Of a stretch of 64,000 bases of DNA, positions 19,441 through 31,648 are shown in pieces; position 1 is the first letter of the stretch; every line of letters starts with the position of its first letter. This stretch comes from Tragulus kanchil (Eukaryota > Chordata > Mammalia > Artiodactyla > Tragulidae): NCBI GenBank assembly GCA_022376925.1, contig JAIOJX010000005.1:14412501-14476500 (forward strand), in the 5' to 3' direction. Under the pieces are notes generated by a model that saw nothing but the letters and a program-made list of their open reading frames with translations, was not told the DNA's origin and searched no databases. The position numbers and the translations under genes are program-made.

Positions 19441-21629
19441 GGTAGGACAGTACCAGTGTCCTCTTCTAAAACAGGACACTGGGAAAAACCTCCTTGATGT
19501 TGGCCTTGGAAATGATTTTTTTGGGGGGGGATACGATACCAAAAGTACAAGAAGCAAAAGCAAAAATTAATAAACAGGACTACATCAAACTAATAAACTT
19601 TTGCACAGCGAAAGAAACAATCAACAAAATGAAATGGCAAAAATGGGAAAAGAATGGGAAGAAAATTCATAAATCATGTATCTGCTAAGGGGATACTATC
19701 CAAGTTATATAAAGAACTCATACAACTCAACAGCAAAAACAAACAAAAAACCAATATGATTTACACTTGGCAGAGGAACTGAACAGATATTTTTCTGGAG
19801 AAAGCATACAGAGGAGTGCCAGAATATACAGAGGTGCTCAACATCACTAAGATTCAGGGAAATGCAAATCAAAACCACACCACCACCTCACATCTATGAG
19901 AATGGCCATCACCTAAAACAGAAGAGGAAAGCGCTGAGGAGGATGTGCAGACATGTGCAGTTTCGGTGGGAATGTAAATTGGTACTACAGAACTAAGTTT
20001 CCTCAAAAAATTTAAAAAAGAGCTACCGTATGATTCAGCAATCTGACTTCTGGGTATATCCAAAGGAAATAAATAGTAGATATGGATAAAACACCTGGGA
20101 TCCCATGCTTACTGCAGCATTACATACAAAATGGAGTATTATTTAGTCATAAGAAGGAAGGAAATTCTGCTCTTTGAGACAAGGATGGGCATTTACACAA
20201 TGAAAAATAAGTCAGAGAAAGGCAAATACTGTATAATATAACTTGTATATGGGATTTAAGAGACAAACTCATAGAACCAGAGGGCAGAATGTTGGCTACA
20301 GGCTCTGGGGGAAGCAGGGAGATGTCAGAGCGTACAGACCTGTCGTTCTAAGGTGAATAATATCTGGAGCTCTTATGTACAGCTAGATGACTACCATTAA
20401 TAATGCTGTGTTATCATATATATGGAATCTAGTAGGATGGTGATGATGGCACATGCAGTGAAGTGACGGAAAGACAGACATGGACAGTGGACATATGGAC
20501 ATTGTGGGGAAGGAACAGTGGGTGAGAGGCGTAAAGGAAACCAAGGTAGGACAGTACCAGTCTTCTAAAACAGGACACTGGGAAACCTCCTTGATGTTGG
20601 CCTTGGAAATGATTTTGGGGATACGATACCAAAAGTACAAGAAGCAAAAGCAAAAATTAATAAACAGGACTACATCAAACTAATAAACTTTTGCACAGCG
20701 AAAGAAACAATCAACAAAATGAAATGGCAAAAATGGGAAAAGAATGGGAAGAAAATTCATAAATCATGTATCTGCTAAGGGGATACTATCCAAGTTATAT
20801 AAAGAACTCATACAACTCAACAGCAAAAACAAACAAAAAACCAATATGATTTACACTTGGCAGAGGAACTGAACAGATATTTTTCTGGAGAAAGCATACA
20901 GAGGAGTGCCAGAATATACAGAGGTGCTCAACATCACTAAGATTCAGGGAAATGCAAATCAAAACCACACCACCACCTCACATCTATGAGAATGGCCATC
21001 ACCTAAAACAGAAGAGGAAAGCGCTGAGGAGGATGTGCAGACATGTGCAGTTTCGGTGGGAATGTAAATTGGTACTACAGAACTAAGTTTCCTCAAAAAA
21101 TTTAAAAAAGAGCTACCGTATGATTCAGCAATCTGACTTCTGGGTATATCCAAAGGAAATAAATAGTAGATATGGATAAAACACCTGGGATCCCATGCTT
21201 ACTGCAGCATTACATACAAAATGGAGTATTATTTAGTCATAAGAAGGAAGGAAATTCTGCTCTTTGAGACAAGGATGGGCATTTACACAATGAAAAATAA
21301 GTCAGAGAAAGGCAAATACTGTATAATATAACTTGTATATGGGATTTAAGAGACAAACTCATAGAACCAGAGGGCAGAATGTTGGCTACAGGCTCTGGGG
21401 GAAGCAGGGAGATGTCAGAGCGTACAGACCTGTCGTTCTAAGGTGAATAATATCTGGAGCTCTTATGTACAGCTAGATGACTACCATTAATAATGCTGTG
21501 TTATCATATATATGGAATCTAGTAGGATGGTGATGATGGCACATGCAGTGAAGTGACGGAAAGACAGACATGGACAGTGGACATATGGACATTGTGGGGA
21601 AGAAACAGTGGGTGAGAGGAGTAAAGGAA
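19441..21629. repeat. Tandem 1.09-kb duplication D5
   Basis: Copy A is 19441-20539 and copy B is 20545-21629. Most of it is offset by exactly 1090. The first 100 bases of B are degraded: agtaccagtcttctaaaac lacks gtcctc, gggaaacctcc lacks two A, and gattttggggatac lacks several T and G. A single change (gaaggaacag in A, gaagaaacag in B) sits near A's end. The continuation gtagcatgaaggcc follows B only. Confidence 0.95.
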
Positions 21630-22044
21630 GTAGCATGAAGGCCTGTACTATCACATGTGAAGAAAATAGCTATAGTCATTGCTCTGTGAGAAGAGCAGAT
21701 CCTTCAGGGGTGCTGTGTGAAAGTCTGGAGGGGTGGGAAGGGGGGGATATACATATGACTAATCTGAGAACATACATATCTGTAAACAACAAAACTCTGT
21801 AAAAGTTAAAAGTAAAATAAAAGTTAAAAAAAAATAATCCTGTGTTATATAGCTGAACGCTGCTAAGAGTATAGAACTTGAAAGTTCTCACCACAAAAAG
21901 GCAATGGTAATTCTGCGACACTGAAGTGTGAGCCGCAGTGGCGATCGTTTTGCAACCTGTATTAAATCAACATGCTATTTGCCTACGAACGGCACAATGT
22001 TACATGCCAATTACATCTCAATAAAGCTGGGGCAGGGGAAAGAA

Positions 22045-23010
22045 AAGATACTGTTTGCCTGAGTAATAAGCCAGCTGGAAAACAGGGCAATGCAGCCCTA
22101 TCTTTCGGCTTCCTTTGCTAGAACCCTGTCTGGCTTCCATACCACTGAGAAAGTGGACTGCAGTCCCCTGCGGTCTGTGCCAAATAGAAGGCCTCTCGTG
22201 CTGCTCCATGATAAATGCTGCTCAGACATTTTGCATCAAAACGGTGAAATATCCCTTCTTGCCTTCCTATTATCCATTGTATTACTAGATTTAAGACTTG
22301 TGAATAATCCCATGTGTGACCTTGGTTAGAGGATTCTTTTTTTAACCAGGACAAAAACCAATTAAGTGATCTCTTCAGGTAGGGTGTGCCAGTAGTTGAA
22401 CATCCTACGTGCTTGTTAAAGAGCTCTATTATTTGATCTCAAAATATTCTGTAGTAGGATGGAATACATTTTCTCCAGAATTTAACTTTATGCTCATTAT
22501 ATCCATCATGGGCTCTGAGACAGGTACGAGAACGACTGAACTGATGTCAATCAACGTTTCACCATGAGTAGTGTCAATCAAAATTGAGAATTTGTCAGCT
22601 TTCTTATTATGATCATTAGTAATATCTTTTAATCAACGTGCTGATAATCTCATTAGTTGCACTGCTGGTTTAGAAATGAGAAAAATACTGATGACATTTC
22701 TTCCTTCTCTATTTTCAGATTTGTTGAGTCAAATTAATGTAGCTTTTATTTCATAGCTATTTGTGTATACGTTTATATATTATAGGCTTTTTGAATGGGG
22801 AGATTTTTTTCATATTTGTTTATACCTCCCAACAAACCATTCCCAAATACAGTAACTTCATATAATAAATACCCAACAAACGTTTGTGGAATTGAATCAA
22901 ACTGCTTTTCTGAAATCAATAACATGAAACAATAGGAATAAAATATTCAATAGAAGATGAAGGGAAATTTGAGAATTTCACTCAGAAAGTATGAAAAAAG
23001 ACATACATAT
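22045..23010. other. Unique intergenic DNA
   Basis: No recognised element. Several chance frames occur at 22018-22354 on both strands with no domain signal. Confidence 0.4.
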
Positions 23011-23174
23011 ATGGAAAATAGAAGAGAAGATAATTAGAGACCCAAATATCAATAGATTAAAACAGTTCTAGTGAGAGAGAAGAATATAAGAGTGAAAGGG
23101 ATATCATCAAATAAAACATTTTATGAAGAGAAAAACATGTACTCACAGATTTAAATGGGTCCACTGAGGGCTAA

Positions 23175-23393
23175 GGGGCTTCCCTGATGGCTCAGTCATT
23201 GGAACCTGCCTGCAGCACAGGATTCACAGGTTTAATCGCTGGTTCAGGGAAGATCCGCTAGAGAATGAAACAGCAACCTGGTCCAGTATTCCTGCCCGGG
23301 AAATCTCATGGACAGAGGAGCCTGGCTGGCTGCAGTCTGCAGGATCACAAAAGAGTCATACACAACTTAGCAACTAAACAACAATAACATCAT
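23175..23393 (+). mobile_element. Bov-tA SINE (D6 copy A)
   Basis: It starts ggggcttccctgatggctca, with ggtttaatcgctggttcagg, gggaagatccgctagagaat and gacagaggagcctggctggc, ending acttagcaactaaacaacaa. It is full length. Confidence 0.93.
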
Positions 23394-23554
23394 GTCAAGG
23401 GGCATTAAAGTTCTCAAGAACCGGCTCTCCACATACTCTTTCTCATGAAGAAACAGAAGGATGTGTTCCGCCTAAGCAAAAGAATAAACCATTAAAGAGA
23501 AAGACAGTAAATCAAGGCAACAAGAGATCAGGATCCCAGGGACTTAATATCAAG

Positions 23555-23965
23555 ACAGACATGTAGATCAATGGGATAGAGAGTCTAGAAATAAATTCAC
23601 ATATAACTGAACTTTGACAAAGGCAGTAAGAATACATAGTGGAAAAAGACAGTCTCTTCAACAAGTGGTGTTGGGAAAACTAAATCCACATGCAAAAGAA
23701 TGAAAGTGAACCCTTATCTTATACTATACACAAAAGCCAACTAAAAATGAATTAAAGAATTAAATATAAGACTGAAAAGTCCCAGAAGAGAACACAGAGA
23801 AAGCTTTTTGACGTCAGTCTTGGTAATTATTTCTTAGATAAAGCACAAAAGTTACAAAGGCAACAAAAACAAAACTCGACAAGTTGGACTACAACAAACT
23901 AAAAAGGATCCACAAAGCAAAGAACCATCAATCTATGAAATGATTTTTCCATTTTTGTAAACCTA
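23555..23965 (+). mobile_element. L1 ORF2 fragment (D6 copy A)
   Basis: The run gtagatcaatgggatagaga, tcttcaacaagtggtgttgg and gccaactaaaaatgaattaa is L1 ORF2 sequence upstream of the 3' end. Frames are broken. Left and right edges fade into AT-rich DNA. Confidence 0.75.
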
Positions 23966-24261
23966 TATCTGATAAAAGGTAATATCATTAGTATATTTTA
24001 TATTAATTTTATATTAGTGATATTTGTGATATATTAGGTTAAATAAAGTAAATTATTAAAGATGATTTGACCTGTTACTTTGTCTTTTTGTTAAAATTTG
24101 GAAAATAGAAGAGAAGATAATTAGAGACCCAAATATCAATAGATTAAAACAGTTCTAGTGAGAGAGAAGAATATAAGAGTGAAAGGGATATCATCAAATA
24201 AAACATTTTATGAAGAGAAAAACATGTACTCACAGATTTAAATGGGTCCACTGAGGGCTAA

Positions 24262-24480
24262 GGGGCTTCCCTGATGGCTCAGTCATTGGAACCTGCCTGC
24301 AGCACAGGATTCACAGGTTTAATCGCTGGTTCAGGGAAGATCCGCTAGAGAATGAAACAGCAACCTGGTCCAGTATTCCTGCCCGGGAAATCTCATGGAC
24401 AGAGGAGCCTGGCTGGCTGCAGTCTGCAGGATCACAAAAGAGTCATACACAACTTAGCAACTAAACAACAATAACATCAT
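24262..24480 (+). mobile_element. Bov-tA SINE (D6 copy B)
   Basis: Exact duplicate of 23175-23393 at offset 1087. Confidence 0.93.
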
Positions 24481-24641
24481 GTCAAGGGGCATTAAAGTTC
24501 TCAAGAACCGGCTCTCCACATACTCTTTCTCATGAAGAAACAGAAGGATGTGTTCCGCCTAAGCAAAAGAATAAACCATTAAAGAGAAAGACAGTAAATC
24601 AAGGCAACAAGAGATCAGGATCCCAGGGACTTAATATCAAG

Positions 24642-25052
24642 ACAGACATGTAGATCAATGGGATAGAGAGTCTAGAAATAAATTCACATATAACTGAACT
24701 TTGACAAAGGCAGTAAGAATACATAGTGGAAAAAGACAGTCTCTTCAACAAGTGGTGTTGGGAAAACTAAATCCACATGCAAAAGAATGAAAGTGAACCC
24801 TTATCTTATACTATACACAAAAGCCAACTAAAAATGAATTAAAGAATTAAATATAAGACTGAAAAGTCCCAGAAGAGAACACAGAGAAAGCTTTTTGACG
24901 TCAGTCTTGGTAATTATTTCTTAGATAAAGCACAAAAGTTACAAAGGCAACAAAAACAAAACTCGACAAGTTGGACTACAACAAACTAAAAAGGATCCAC
25001 AAAGCAAAGAACCATCAATCTATGAAATGATTTTTCCATTTTTGTAAACCTA
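24642..25052 (+). mobile_element. L1 ORF2 fragment (D6 copy B)
   Basis: Exact duplicate of 23555-23965. Confidence 0.75.
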
Positions 25053-25182
25053 TATCTGATAAAAGGTAATATCATTAGTATATTTTATATTAATTTTATA
25101 TTAGTGATATTTGTGATATATTAGGTTAAATAAAGTAAATTATTAAAGATGATTTGACCTGTTACTTTGTCTTTTTGTTAAA

Positions 25183-26221
25183 TGTAGCTAGTAAAAAGCT
25201 TAAAATTATACATGTGGCTTGCATTATATTTTTATTGACTTTGTTCTTTCAATGCATGACTGTATTTTATCCATTTTTAATCTACATTTAGCCTAGCATA
25301 TGCTGGGTGATAAAAATTATTTATTTAATGAGGTAATGAACAAGACAAAGATTTTTAGGACTGCTGTTGATTAAAATTCTCTCACTAAATTTACTATAAA
25401 AACCTCATAATAACAGTGATCAGAATAATTCAGAACTTTATTTCCCACGATAAAAGTAGTTTCAGAGTAGTTTCAGTCTCAGGCAAGTGAGTGCTGTATG
25501 GTGACTCCATTAGTTTGTGAGAGGGGGGTCCCCTATAGCTTTCCACACCCTCATCTTTGTTTTCAAATATGCTCATCAGATACAGAATTGCAAACAATGC
25601 TAAAATAAACTACAAGTAAACTGTATTTACCTCCATTATAGTCCACTTCAGAGAGAAAGAGAACTGTAAGAGACTCAGCGTCCAGAGACATTGTTTTTGA
25701 AATATTTATACTTAAGAGGGAAATGTTTCAACGTAGGTACCTAAAGGAACATGTAGTTAGCATGTCTTAAAGTCTCCCCTTCAAATATCAGATGTTTCAA
25801 GTGAGCTTTTGCCAAGGGCTGGATCAGAGGCAGGACTGAAATCTCCTAGGAGCGCCTGAAGAGCCTATGTTTTGTGTTGATTAAAGAGAAAGCCATATGC
25901 TTTAGATAACAGGTGTGCAGGTGGCAAAGCCAACATTCTGTTGTGTAAATTTAGCACCCTGACTTGTACGCTAGCCCAGATTGGGTGGGGGGGGGGCTAC
26001 CCTATTGGTGTACTCACTTGATAACAGGGTAACTTTACAAAGCCAGACTCTCCTCAAAAAAGAACTCTGAATCAATGCATGCACTTAAACAAGAATTTGG
26101 TTGCAAACCCTTGCCCAAAGAATGGATTAGAGCTTGGGACTGGGAAAGGGCAGGTGGAACAATCTGGCAATTCCAACCATGAAATAACTTAATCATAGTC
26201 TGGGTAGAAGAATTAATTTTA
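25183..26221. other. Unique AT-rich intergenic DNA
   Basis: No gene or confident repeat seen. A G-run (ggtggggggggggc) lies at about 25984-25997. Confidence 0.45.
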
Positions 26222-28399
26222 GAAGGGTGGACTGAACCCTAAAGAGCTGCAAAATACATTCTGAGGTTCTGAGTAAATCAACCTGAGGCTAAGGGCATTA
26301 TCTATTTGAATGGTGGATATTGTCTAATATCCACAGTGATTATTGTTTCTGTTTAGTAAATGTGTGGTAGCCTGACAGCAAATTTTCCTCACGCTATAAT
26401 TTGAGTGTGTGGTATAAATTCAACTCTTTTTGTTTCTTTTTGGATTTTCCTCCAAGGTCCCTTCCATTGTATCATCCTACGTTAAAGTTTCTGGGCTGGT
26501 TGAAAAGGATGGAAGTGGTATCTTCTCTACAATTAGAAGAAATCTCTGAACTAGGTCCTTCAAGCTTGACCAGTGCCACACTATAGGGAAGGATAAAGAA
26601 TTCAGAAAATCTTCTAAGATAGCAGTGTGGGTTGCTTGGTTTATCCTTGGCTGCATGATCCCTCCACATGACAAAAGTTGAATATCACTGTAGTGTTTCT
26701 CTTTGAAATCTATTTGTAATATTTCTCCTCTTCTTTCTTTAGGTAGATGGATTCCTATGGAGACTAGATGAAGGTCATCTATTTGTTGAGGCAAGCAAGG
26801 AGATTGCACTGAATGTTTTAAAAACGTGACCACCCTTTTAGCTAAGCTCTGCCTCTTGGTTCTGGCAGCTTGCTGCTGGCACAAACCTGGCTGGCCAGGA
26901 CAGTGTACGTCTTCTGAGAGCAGAGATCATGCTTATTGTCCCCTACTGTGCACCAAGCTCCTGGGATACTACTTTAAGGACTCAGCAAGCAACCAGTAAA
27001 TATTTTTTGAATGAACAAATAAACTATGAAAAATCTGGAATCTATACTCAAATGGAACAGATTAACCCAGAGATGAGTCATGTTCATCTAAATCCAAGAA
27101 GATTTTTCATTTGTAATGTTAGGAAGAAAGCTGATGTAGACCATTGACGAGATGAATAGTAAACCAATGAGTCTCTAATTTGGGGCAGATGTGGAACATT
27201 CTAGGTTAAATGTGGGGTGGATTTCATTTGGAAAATACCCTGAATGAACTACATCTGAGGAGAAAACTAAGACAAATAATTTGGCAAAATTAGGGCCACC
27301 AATAAAAAATGAAGGGTGGACTGAACCCTAAAGAGCTGCAAAATACATTCTGAGGTTCTGAGTAAATCAACCTGAGGCTAAGGGCATTATCTATTTGAAT
27401 GGTGGATATTGTCTAATATCCACAGTGATTATTGTTTCTGTTTAGTAAATGTGTGGTAGCCTGACAGCAAATTTTCCTCACGCTATAATTTGAGTGTGTG
27501 GTATAAATTCAACTCTTTTTGTTTCTTTTTGGATTTTCCTCCAAGGTCCCTTCCATTGTATCATCCTACGTTAAAGTTTCTGGGCTGGTTGAAAAGGATG
27601 GAAGTGGTATCTTCTCTACAATTAGAAGAAATCTCTGAACTAGGTCCTTCAAGCTTGACCAGTGCCACACTATAGGGAAGGATAAAGAATTCAGAAAATC
27701 TTCTAAGATAGCAGTGTGGGTTGCTTGGTTTATCCTTGGCTGCATGATCCCTCCACATGACAAAAGTTGAATATCACTGTAGTGTTTCTCTTTGAAATCT
27801 ATTTGTAATATTTCTCCTCTTCTTTCTTTAGGTAGATGGATTCCTATGGAGACTAGATGAAGGTCATCTATTTGTTGAGGCAAGCAAGGAGATTGCACTG
27901 AATGTTTTAAAAACGTGACCACCCTTTTAGCTAAGCTCTGCCTCTTGGTTCTGGCAGCTTGCTGCTGGCACAAACCTGGCTGGCCAGGACAGTGTACGTC
28001 TTCTGAGAGCAGAGATCATGCTTATTGTCCCCTACTGTGCACCAAGCTCCTGGGATACTACTTTAAGGACTCAGCAAGCAACCAGTAAATATTTTTTGAA
28101 TGAACAAATAAACTATGAAAAATCTGGAATCTATACTCAAATGGAACAGATTAACCCAGAGATGAGTCATGTTCATCTAAATCCAAGAAGATTTTTCATT
28201 TGTAATGTTAGGAAGAAAGCTGATGTAGACCATTGACGAGATGAATAGTAAACCAATGAGTCTCTAATTTGGGGCAGATGTGGAACATTCTAGGTTAAAT
28301 GTGGGGTGGATTTCATTTGGAAAATACCCTGAATGAACTACATCTGAGGAGAAAACTAAGACAAATAATTTGGCAAAAATTAGGGGCCACCAATAAAAC
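26222..28399. repeat. Tandem 1.09-kb duplication D7
   Basis: Copy A is 26222-27308 and copy B is 27311-28399, offset 1089. The only visible differences are at A's extreme right end: caaaattagggccacc in A against caaaaattaggggccacc in B. Matching predicted frames of 135, 65, 61 and 72 codons therefore occur twice; they are not a gene pair. Confidence 0.96.
26925..27020 (+). mobile_element. L2/MIR-like 3' fragment (first of three copies)
   Basis: The run gcagagatcatgcttattgt, then gtgcaccaagctcctgggat, and gtaaatattttttgaatgaa is typical of the 3' end of an old L2-like repeat. Copies at 28014-28109 and about 29150-29230 arise from duplications D7 and D8. Confidence 0.55.
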
Positions 28400-28600
28400 A
28401 GTATAGGACTTACCACACACACACACTGAATATGATCAGTGAACTGTACTGATGTCAATACCTGGCGTGTGATATTATACTTAGTTTTGCAAAATGTTAC
28501 CATTAGGGGAAACTAGGTCAAGTGTACCATAAGTCTCTATCACTTCTTATACTGTGTGCAAACCTACAATTATCTCAATAAAATTCCAATAAAAGAAAAA
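28395..28600 (+). mobile_element. L1-type 3'-end fragment (D8 copy A)
   Basis: The run tgcaaaatgttaccattagg, gggaaactaggtcaagtgta and ctacaattatctcaataaaa is the 3' terminus of an old L1. The duplicate is 29516-29722. Confidence 0.65.
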
Positions 28601-29515
28601 ACAGAGGGTGAGAGAGATCAATGTGAGAGTACTCAGGGAAACTGTCAAAGACACCAAAATTTGGGGACCATCAAATTAACATGGAACCAAAGCAATTTTT
28701 ACTACATTCTGGGAAGCTTTCTCAGCTTTATATGATGGAACAGATGCTTGAAACAGACATTTTTTCCAGAGTCAAAACTGGGATCCACAAAATGTTAAGA
28801 GATTGTAGAGATTTCAGGTTGAGAGAAAGAATCCATGAAGTTAAGTAAGACTGATTCTCCTGGTAACCTGTTTTGCAGAAATTAGACCAGAGGCAGCTAC
28901 TCTATCTCCATTTACTGTTGGCCCTGACAGTGAAATATAATCCTTTGGAGGTCTATAAAATCCAGTTTTGTAAAAGGATGCTTTTCTTTTTAACCTTGCC
29001 ATTTTTTCCTTTTCCTTATTAAAAGTCTTTATTAAACTAAAATAGACTGCTTATCCAAAGAGGATAGTCAAGATGAGTTCCAGATTATCTATAATTTTTA
29101 GTTAGATTGAAATAGATGTCTTGAAAGCATGCTTTAAAATTGTTCCCCGTCCCTACTGTGCACCAAGCTCCTGGGATACTACTTTAAGGACTCAGCAAGC
29201 AACCAGTAAATATTTTTTGAATGAACAAATAAACTATGAAAAATCTGGAATCTATACTCAAATGGAACAGATTAACCCAGAGATGAGTCATGTTCATCTA
29301 AATCCAAGAAGATTTTTCATTTGTAATGTTAGGAAGAAAGCTGATGTAGACCATTGACGAGATGAATAGTAAACCAATGAGTCTCTAATTTGGGGCAGAT
29401 GTGGAACATTCTAGGTTAAATGTGGGGTGGATTTCATTTGGAAAATACCCTGAATGAACTACATCTGAGGAGAAAACTAAGACAAATAATTTGGCAAAAA
29501 TTAGGGGCCACCAAT

Positions 29516-29722
29516 AAAACAGTATAGGACTTACCACACACACACACACTGAATATGATCAGTGAACTGTACTGATGTCAATACCTGGCGTGTGATATTA
29601 TACTTAGTTTTGCAAAATGTTACCATTAGGGGAAACTAGGTCAAGTGTACCATAAGTCTCTATCACTTCTTATACTGTGTGCAAACCTACAATTATCTCA
29701 ATAAAATTCCAATAAAAGAAAA
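29516..29722 (+). mobile_element. L1-type 3'-end fragment (D8 copy B)
   Basis: Duplicate of 28395-28600, differing only in CA-repeat length. Confidence 0.65.
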
Positions 29723-30261
29723 AACAGAGGGTGAGAGAGATCAATGTGAGAGTACTCAGGGAAACTGTCAAAGACACCAAAATTTGGGGACCATCAAATT
29801 AACATGGAACCAAAGCAATTTTTACTACATTCTGGGAAGCTTTCTCAGCTTTATATGATGGAACAGATGCTTGAAACAGACATTTTTTCCAGAGTCAAAA
29901 CTGGGATCCACAAAATGTTAAGAGATTGTAGAGATTTCAGGTTGAGAGAAAGAATCCATGAAGTTAAGTAAGACTGATTCTCCTGGTAACCTGTTTTGCA
30001 GAAATTAGACCAGAGGCAGCTACTCTATCTCCATTTACTGTTGGCCCTGACAGTGAAATATAATCCTTTGGAGGTCTATAAAATCCAGTTTTGTAAAAGG
30101 ATGCTTTTCTTTTTAACCTTGCCATTTTTTCCTTTTCCTTATTAAAAGTCTTTATTAAACTAAAATAGACTGCTTATCCAAAGAGGATAGTCAAGATGAG
30201 TTCCAGATTATCTATAATTTTTAGTTAGATTGAAATAGATGTCTTGAAAGCATGCTTTAAA

Positions 30262-30587
30262 TCTTTTGGTCATCTCTCGTGATATTATCAGCTATCTTAT
30301 CTCACGATCCTGCATCTCTAGTTTTGTATACTATCAGAGTCATTCGTTTTTAGTGTTGTTCTCTTTCAATAAGAGTGTTAGACATAGCAAAATGAAAAAT
30401 TCCTTCAATTTGATTACATAACAAAATCAATATTTCACTTGTCCTTGTTATTTTTTCAAGCGGTCAATATATATGTTTGCTTTTTAGACATTTACAGCAA
30501 TATTATAAGGTAAAATTATCCATTTTTGTTCCACAGATTCATTCATTCATCTTTTTATTCATTCAACATTCAATTAGCATTTTTTTA
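30262..30587. other. AT-rich intergenic DNA
   Basis: No recognised feature; contains attcattcat-type low-complexity DNA before the next SINE. Confidence 0.45.
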
Positions 30588-30905
30588 TTTAAAATTTTTT
30601 TTTAATCTTTTCGGGGGGTGGGGTGGGGAGGGAGGGGAGCAGGCAGGCCACTTCTATTGGTCTTTCATTTCTCTATTTTAATCCGTCTTTGTTCTTTTGG
30701 CTCTTGTGGGCCTCCCATCACAGTGGCCTCTGTTGTTGCAGAGAACCGGCTCTGGGCGCATGCGCTCCAGAGCTCCAGCTCGGTAATTGGACACATCAGT
30801 TCAGCCACTCCGCAGCACATGGGATCTTCCCAGGCCAGGGATCGAACCGGCGCCCCCTGCACTGCAAGGCAATGTCCTTACCCATTGGACCACCAGGGAA
30901 GCCCC
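30588..30905 (-). mobile_element. Young CHR-like SINE, minus strand
   Basis: Reverse complement of the 2905/6240 family: plus text shows a T run, a G-rich stretch at 30612-30652, ggccacttctattggtcttt and gggcctcccatcacagtggc, ending accaccagggaagcccc. A near-perfect target-site duplication, caattagcattttt and caattagtattttt, flanks it at 30571 and 30908. The NRF1-like core gcgcatgcgc is intact at 30756-30765. Confidence 0.92.
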
Positions 30906-30909
30906 ATCA

Positions 30910-31633
30910 ATTAGTATTTTTAATTATTAATAAGCACGTCACTGTGGTCAGAGTAAATTTAACGGGGAACTAATGTCATTCAACCCAATTTTAAATATCC
31001 ACTTTGAAAACAGAGAAAAACTAAAAAATGGAGATTAAGTGGTCAGTAATATTCGTTCTTGATTAAAAATGTAAGCGCAGTTCATAACAAGCTCACCTAA
31101 TATGGCATCAGTGAGTCATCATGGCACGCATTTAGTCCTTATTGATTCATGCACACAATCCCTGGAGAAATGACCCATGGGGATAAATCTTCACTTTTCT
31201 TATTTTCTGTAGATGAAATTTTAAAGAACCATTGCCAAACTTGTCATTCAATTTTCCAACGAGTGTGCAGTAAGCTAATGTATGCTTAAAACTGTCAGAG
31301 TGATTCCACACATTAAAGGACTCTGTGTGCCCATTAGTAGGTAGGATTGATAGACGATGAGAGACCAAGCTGGTCCCATCAGGAAGCCGGACCAGATTAA
31401 GGAAGTGTACATTTTTGCTATCTGAATAAAATGAATCACATTCGCTTGATATTCCACAAGCTGACCCTTTAATGACAGCAGAAATCAATGTAGCCAGAGT
31501 CTTTGCACCCACTAGTACTCCTCCGTCTTGAAGCTTGAGAAGAATATAAGAAGGAAGAGTCAGATGAGGAAGAATTTTCTGGCACACAGGGTAACCTGTA
31601 AATGGGTGATACTAGCATCTAAAAGATACATTC
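30910..31633. other. Unique intergenic DNA with a chance 146-codon minus frame
   Basis: The minus-strand frame 31147-31587 is among the longest unique frames in the window, but its translation shows no motif I recognise. Codon composition is unremarkable and no splice or promoter context is visible. It could be a very old repeat or pseudogene. Confidence 0.3.
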
Positions 31634-31648
31634 TAAAGTCAGAATGTT

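Larger units (their letters stand above)
17371..19571. repeat. Tandem 1.1-kb duplication D4
   Basis: Copy A is 17371-18464 and copy B is 18463-19571, offset about 1092-1095. They differ near the right end: after aaaacagga, copy A has actacctcc where B has cactgggaaaaacctcc, and G/T runs before atacgatacc differ in length. In the middle, A has aaaagggagagggctgg where B has two extra G. The true continuation (ttaataaacagg) follows B only. Confidence 0.94.
17390..22040 (+). mobile_element. L1 LINE 3' half, interrupted and duplicated
   Basis: After removing duplicates D4 and D5 and the LTR-like insertion, the order is that of an L1 ORF2 C-terminal region and 3' end. It runs from aaaggacaagctcttcaata at 17417 and gaaactgtaaaacttctaaa at 18321, through ctacatcaaactaataaact at 19582 and gaaatgcaaatcaaaacc at 19860, to the terminal text ttacatgccaattacatctc at about 22002-22021. 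Frames are broken by many substitutions. A separate insertion-like patch at 20360-20540 and its copy (tatggaatctagtaggatgg) is also present. Confidence 0.8.
23013..25182. repeat. Tandem 1.09-kb duplication D6
   Basis: Copy A is 23013-24095 and copy B is 24100-25182, constant offset 1087, apparently identical. A ends ctttttgttaaa and is followed by attt and then B; B ends with the same ctttttgttaaa and continues tgtagctag. Confidence 0.96.
28026..30261. repeat. Tandem 1.12-kb duplication D8, overlapping D7
   Basis: Copy A is 28026-29139 and copy B is 29149-30261, offset 1121. The left 370 bases of A are also the right end of D7 copy B, so 26937-27308 exists three times. A CA microsatellite has one more CA unit in B (29533-29551) than in A (28412-28428). 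The ten bases between copies (attgttcccc or similar) are junction noise. Confidence 0.95.

Noticed and set aside
26477..27973. Paired 135-codon minus-strand frames as tandem paralogs
   Set aside because: They are identical because they lie in duplication D7, have no recognisable domain, and the flanking non-coding DNA is equally identical.
30618..30973. Frames of about 100 codons with repeated SFGSCGPPI / GLCCRRALALGA-like text across the window
   Set aside because: They recur wherever the CHR-like SINE occurs and are its reverse-strand translation, not a protein family.
31147..31587. 146-codon minus frame as a gene
   Set aside because: No known motif, no splice or promoter context, and chance frames of this length are expected in 64 kb of six frames. 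Listed only as unassigned DNA.
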